A program made the position numbers and the translations under genes. The notes beneath the pieces were generated by a model. That model was not told where the DNA came from, searched no databases, and saw only the letters and a list, made by a program, of their open reading frames with translations. Source: Desulfobacteraceae bacterium (GTDB lineage Bacteria > Desulfobacterota > Desulfobacteria > Desulfobacterales > Desulfobacteraceae). Taken from it: a DNA stretch of 8,236 bases. This document shows, one piece after another, positions 6,659 through 8,236 of the stretch; the first letter of the stretch is position 1, and every line of letters starts with the position of its first letter. Location: assembly GCA_023140455.1 (NCBI GenBank), contig JAGLLQ010000059.1:1-8236 (forward strand), written 5' to 3'.

Positions 6659-7492
6659 ATGGAGAGCTCTTTAATTTTATCCATTACAACTTTTGTATAT
6701 GCATTTGCATCTGTTTTGTATATTGGATCATGGACATTTAAAAAAGAATTCTTAGCCAAGGCAGGCATGCTTGTCCTTGCATCTGGATTTGCTCTGAACA
6801 CTGCCGGCATTATCATGCGCTGGATAGAATCCTACCAGATAGGATATGGTCATGCACCTTTCTCAAACATGTATGAATCTCTGGTCTTTTTCTCATGGAC
6901 TATTTGTATTCTTTATATCTTTGTAGAAATTAAATATCGAGAGAGAATAATCGGTGTCTTTGCAACACCACTAATTTTTCTTTCCATTGCATACGCTTCA
7001 CTATCCCCTGGAATAGAAAGCACAATAAGTCCTCTTATCCCTGCATTGAAAAGCAACTGGCTCATAGCCCATGTTATTACATGCTTTCTTGGGTATGCAG
7101 GATTTGCTGTTGCATTTGGTTTCAGTATTATGTACCTTGTAAAACCTGAAGAAAGCAAAACTAAAAATTTAGTCTCACAATTGCCTTCATCAAATGTTAT
7201 GGATGAGCTTACATATCAAATGATTGTCTTTGGCTTTCTTTTTCTTACAATTGGCATTATTACAGGGTCTGTATGGGCTAACTCTGCATGGGGTACGTAC
7301 TGGTCATGGGATCCAAAAGAAACATGGTCATTAATCACCTGGATCATCTACGCAGTTTTACTCCATTTACGTATAACATGGGGTTGGTACGGCAAAAAAA
7401 TAGCATGGGTTTCAATATTAGGCTTTCTTGCAGTGATGTTTACATTTTTTGGTGTTAATTACATATTGTCTGGATTACACAGTTATGGATAA
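6659..7492 (+). CDS. ccsA: Cytochrome c biogenesis heme lyase, WWD family (CcsA/ResC; named CcsB in some databases)
   Basis: A 277-residue integral membrane protein of the heme-handling family, the partner of ResB in System II. About eight hydrophobic helices are visible (roughly 7-26, 37-57, 75-92, 97-113, 138-161, 186-205, 225-240, 248-270). The defining WWD domain is at about 206-224, with WANSAWGTYWSWDPKE, and should face the outside of the membrane to present heme. It is flanked by candidate heme-ligand histidines His138 (LIAHVITCFLGYAGF) and His274 (GLHSY); His236 (LLHLR) is a further conserved one. NMYESLVFFSW (70-80) is also typical. The ATG is preceded by AAGGA at 6643-6647, 11 bases away, slightly long. 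It lies 38 bases after resB and upstream of a multiheme cytochrome gene, an obvious client. CcmC and CcmF share WWD, but the size, the N-terminal half and the resB neighbour identify the System II type. Confidence 0.94.
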   Translation: MESSLILSITTFVYAFASVLYIGSWTFKKEFLAKAGMLVLASGFALNTAGIIMRWIESYQIGYGHAPFSNMYESLVFFSWTICILYIFVEIKYRERIIGVFATPLIFLSIAYASLSPGIESTISPLIPALKSNWLIAHVITCFLGYAGFAVAFGFSIMYLVKPEESKTKNLVSQLPSSNVMDELTYQMIVFGFLFLTIGIITGSVWANSAWGTYWSWDPKETWSLITWIIYAVLLHLRITWGWYGKKIAWVSILGFLAVMFTFFGVNYILSGLHSYG

Positions 7493-7510
7493 AACAGATA
7501 TCTATTATTT

Positions 7511-7541
7511 TCTTGACAACTTTACAAGATATTAATATAAA
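7511..7541 (+). promoter_or_regulatory. Near-consensus sigma-70-type promoter of the qrcA-like gene, with overlapping dyads
   Basis: TTGACA at 7513-7518, a 17-base spacer, and TATAAA at 7536-7541 differ from the ideal housekeeping promoter at one base. Transcription would start near 7548, leaving a leader of about 100 bases. Two dyads overlap it: TCTTG (7511-7515) with CAAGA (7525-7529), nine bases apart over the -35, and the perfect ten-base palindrome ATATTAATAT (7529-7538) running into the -10. These could be operators. It is much the strongest promoter seen in the window and implies that qrcA is transcribed separately from, or in addition to, the upstream genes. Confidence 0.72.
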
Positions 7542-7588
7542 TTGGCAATATTTAAAGAAAAGTTTAAAATAAAAATAGAATAAATAAG

Positions 7589-7603
7589 CCTGTTAGACAC
7601 AGG
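7589..7603 (+). other. Leader stem-loop 1 upstream of the qrcA-like gene
   Basis: CCTGT (7589-7593) pairs perfectly with ACAGG (7599-7603) around the loop TAGAC, within the expected 5' leader. No T-run follows, so it is not a terminator by itself. It could stabilise the leader or be part of a larger fold. Confidence 0.35.
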
Positions 7604-7618
7604 TAATAGTTAAAGTAT

Positions 7619-7641
7619 CATCAACATTTTAATTGATGGGG
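7619..7641 (+). promoter_or_regulatory. Leader stem-loop 2 overlapping the ribosome binding site of the qrcA-like gene
   Basis: CATCAA (7619-7624) pairs perfectly with TTGATG (7633-7638) around an eight-base loop. The only Shine-Dalgarno-like sequence, GATGGGG (7635-7641), begins inside the 3' arm and ends five bases before the ATG at 7647. The stem could therefore limit ribosome access. Whether it regulates anything is inference; no known riboswitch was recognised. Confidence 0.4.
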
Positions 7642-7646
7642 TTTTC

Positions 7647-8236
7647 ATGAGTGAAAAAGAGAATAAAACTGAATGTAGTACCGGAGGAGAAAAAACAGAA
7701 GGTGATTCAGGATTAGGACTTGGTGTTTTATTTTTTCTGATTGCTTTTGTTGTTGTTTTTCTTTCAGGCTGGCTGCTTTTTCCTAAACTGCTCTACTCTA
7801 AAAAGGAGCAGCCTTTTAATTTTAACCATGATTTGCACACTAGTGAATTGGGAAGCTGTGATGCCTGTCATTACTTAAGAGAAGATGGCAGTTTCAATGG
7901 AATTCCTGATCTTGCTTCATGCATGGAATGTCATGAAGAAGAGCCACTAGGTGATACAGAAGACGAATTGATCTTCTGTGAAGAGTATGTTGCAAAAGAA
8001 AAAGAAGTCCCATGGTTTGTATATGCCAAACACCCAGATTGTGTATTTTTCTCCCATGCAGCACATATTCAGGGCGCTGGCATGGATTGTGAGAGTTGTC
8101 ACGGATACATTGGTGAATCTGAGGAATGCAGACCATACGAAGAAAACAGAATCACAGGCTACAGTCGTGATATATGGGGTAAAAACATCTGGGGTATTAA
8201 AAAACATTCCTGGGATCGTATGAAAATGGATGATTG
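7647..8236 (+). CDS. qrcA: Membrane-anchored multiheme cytochrome c, probable menaquinone reductase subunit QrcA (3' end outside window)
   Basis: The first 196 codons are present and run open to the window end. A polar 21-residue N-terminus with a lone Cys10 precedes one hydrophobic helix (about 22-46), an uncleaved anchor placing the rest in the periplasm. Three heme c sites are visible: CDACH (71-75), CMECH (92-96) and CESCH (148-152). Histidines in HDLH (61-64) and SHAAH (136-140) are candidate distal ligands. The window breaks at TG after Asp-Asp, which would fit the first Cys of a fourth CxxCH. The PWFVYAKHPDCVFFSH and RITGYSRDIWG segments resemble, from memory, QrcA, the hexaheme subunit that passes electrons from periplasmic cytochrome c3 to the QrcBCD menaquinone reductase of sulfate reducers. 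The start is the ATG after GATGGGG. Other membrane multiheme cytochromes remain possible, since qrcBCD are not visible. Multiheme cytochrome c is certain; QrcA is likely. Confidence 0.8.
   Translation, partial: MSEKENKTECSTGGEKTEGDSGLGLGVLFFLIAFVVVFLSGWLLFPKLLYSKKEQPFNFNHDLHTSELGSCDACHYLREDGSFNGIPDLASCMECHEEEPLGDTEDELIFCEEYVAKEKEVPWFVYAKHPDCVFFSHAAHIQGAGMDCESCHGYIGESEECRPYEENRITGYSRDIWGKNIWGIKKHSWDRMKMDD

Noticed and set aside
6634..7158. Two - strand frames opposite the start and middle of ccsA
   Set aside because: They are shadows of a clear membrane protein gene with no supporting ribosome sites.
7493..7512. Terminator after ccsA
   Set aside because: Only the loop-free palindrome AGATATCT (7496-7503) is present, with no stem-loop plus T-run; read-through into qrcA remains possible.
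7894..8223. Frames on both strands inside the last 340 bases
   Set aside because: The frame starting at 7647 carries three CxxCH motifs and is the real gene; the others are shadows that appear because that gene is cut by the window end.

Overview
The window is AT-rich (about one third G+C by eye), and every convincing gene is on the + strand. The gene set points to an anaerobic sulfate-reducing deltaproteobacterium (Desulfobacterota, probably Desulfobacterales). The main reasons are a multiheme cytochrome c that closely resembles QrcA, the cytochrome subunit of the sulfate-reducer menaquinone reductase complex, and a System II (ResB/CcsA) cytochrome c maturation pair directly upstream. Assignment to a genus is not possible from this sequence.

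Region 1 (1-2300) is a tightly packed run: the 3' end of hemL (tetrapyrrole synthesis), mpl (murein peptide recycling), an unrecognised 69-residue two-helix membrane protein, and a hemerythrin-like protein. Junctions are abutting or overlapping, which suggests one operon with translational coupling. The hemerythrin-like protein is unusual: both histidines that would hold one of the two irons are replaced, while the ligands of the other iron and both carboxylate bridges remain. A weak hairpin with a T-rich tail follows it.

Region 2 (2301-2828) holds a very basic 77-residue protein of unknown function with repeated D-R-R motifs and a strong ribosome binding site. It is flanked by two gene-free spacers of about 145 bases with weak promoter candidates.

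Region 3 (2829-7492) runs recD (exonuclease V alpha helicase), a DUF374-type acyltransferase overlapping it by four bases, resB and ccsA. The last two form the membrane heme-delivery and ligation complex that attaches heme to apocytochromes outside the cytoplasmic membrane.

Region 4 (7493-8236) has a near-consensus promoter (TTGACA, 17 bases, TATAAA) with two overlapping dyads, a roughly 100-base leader with two stem-loops, and the 5' part of the qrcA-like gene, cut by the window end after three CxxCH motifs. The window therefore contains heme precursor synthesis (hemL), heme attachment (resB/ccsA) and a heme-rich consumer (qrcA). No RNA gene, CRISPR array, insertion sequence or phage gene was recognised. 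I did not find a clear new multi-gene system; the most unusual items are the half-dismantled hemerythrin with its small membrane partner, the D-R-R protein, and the structured qrcA control region.
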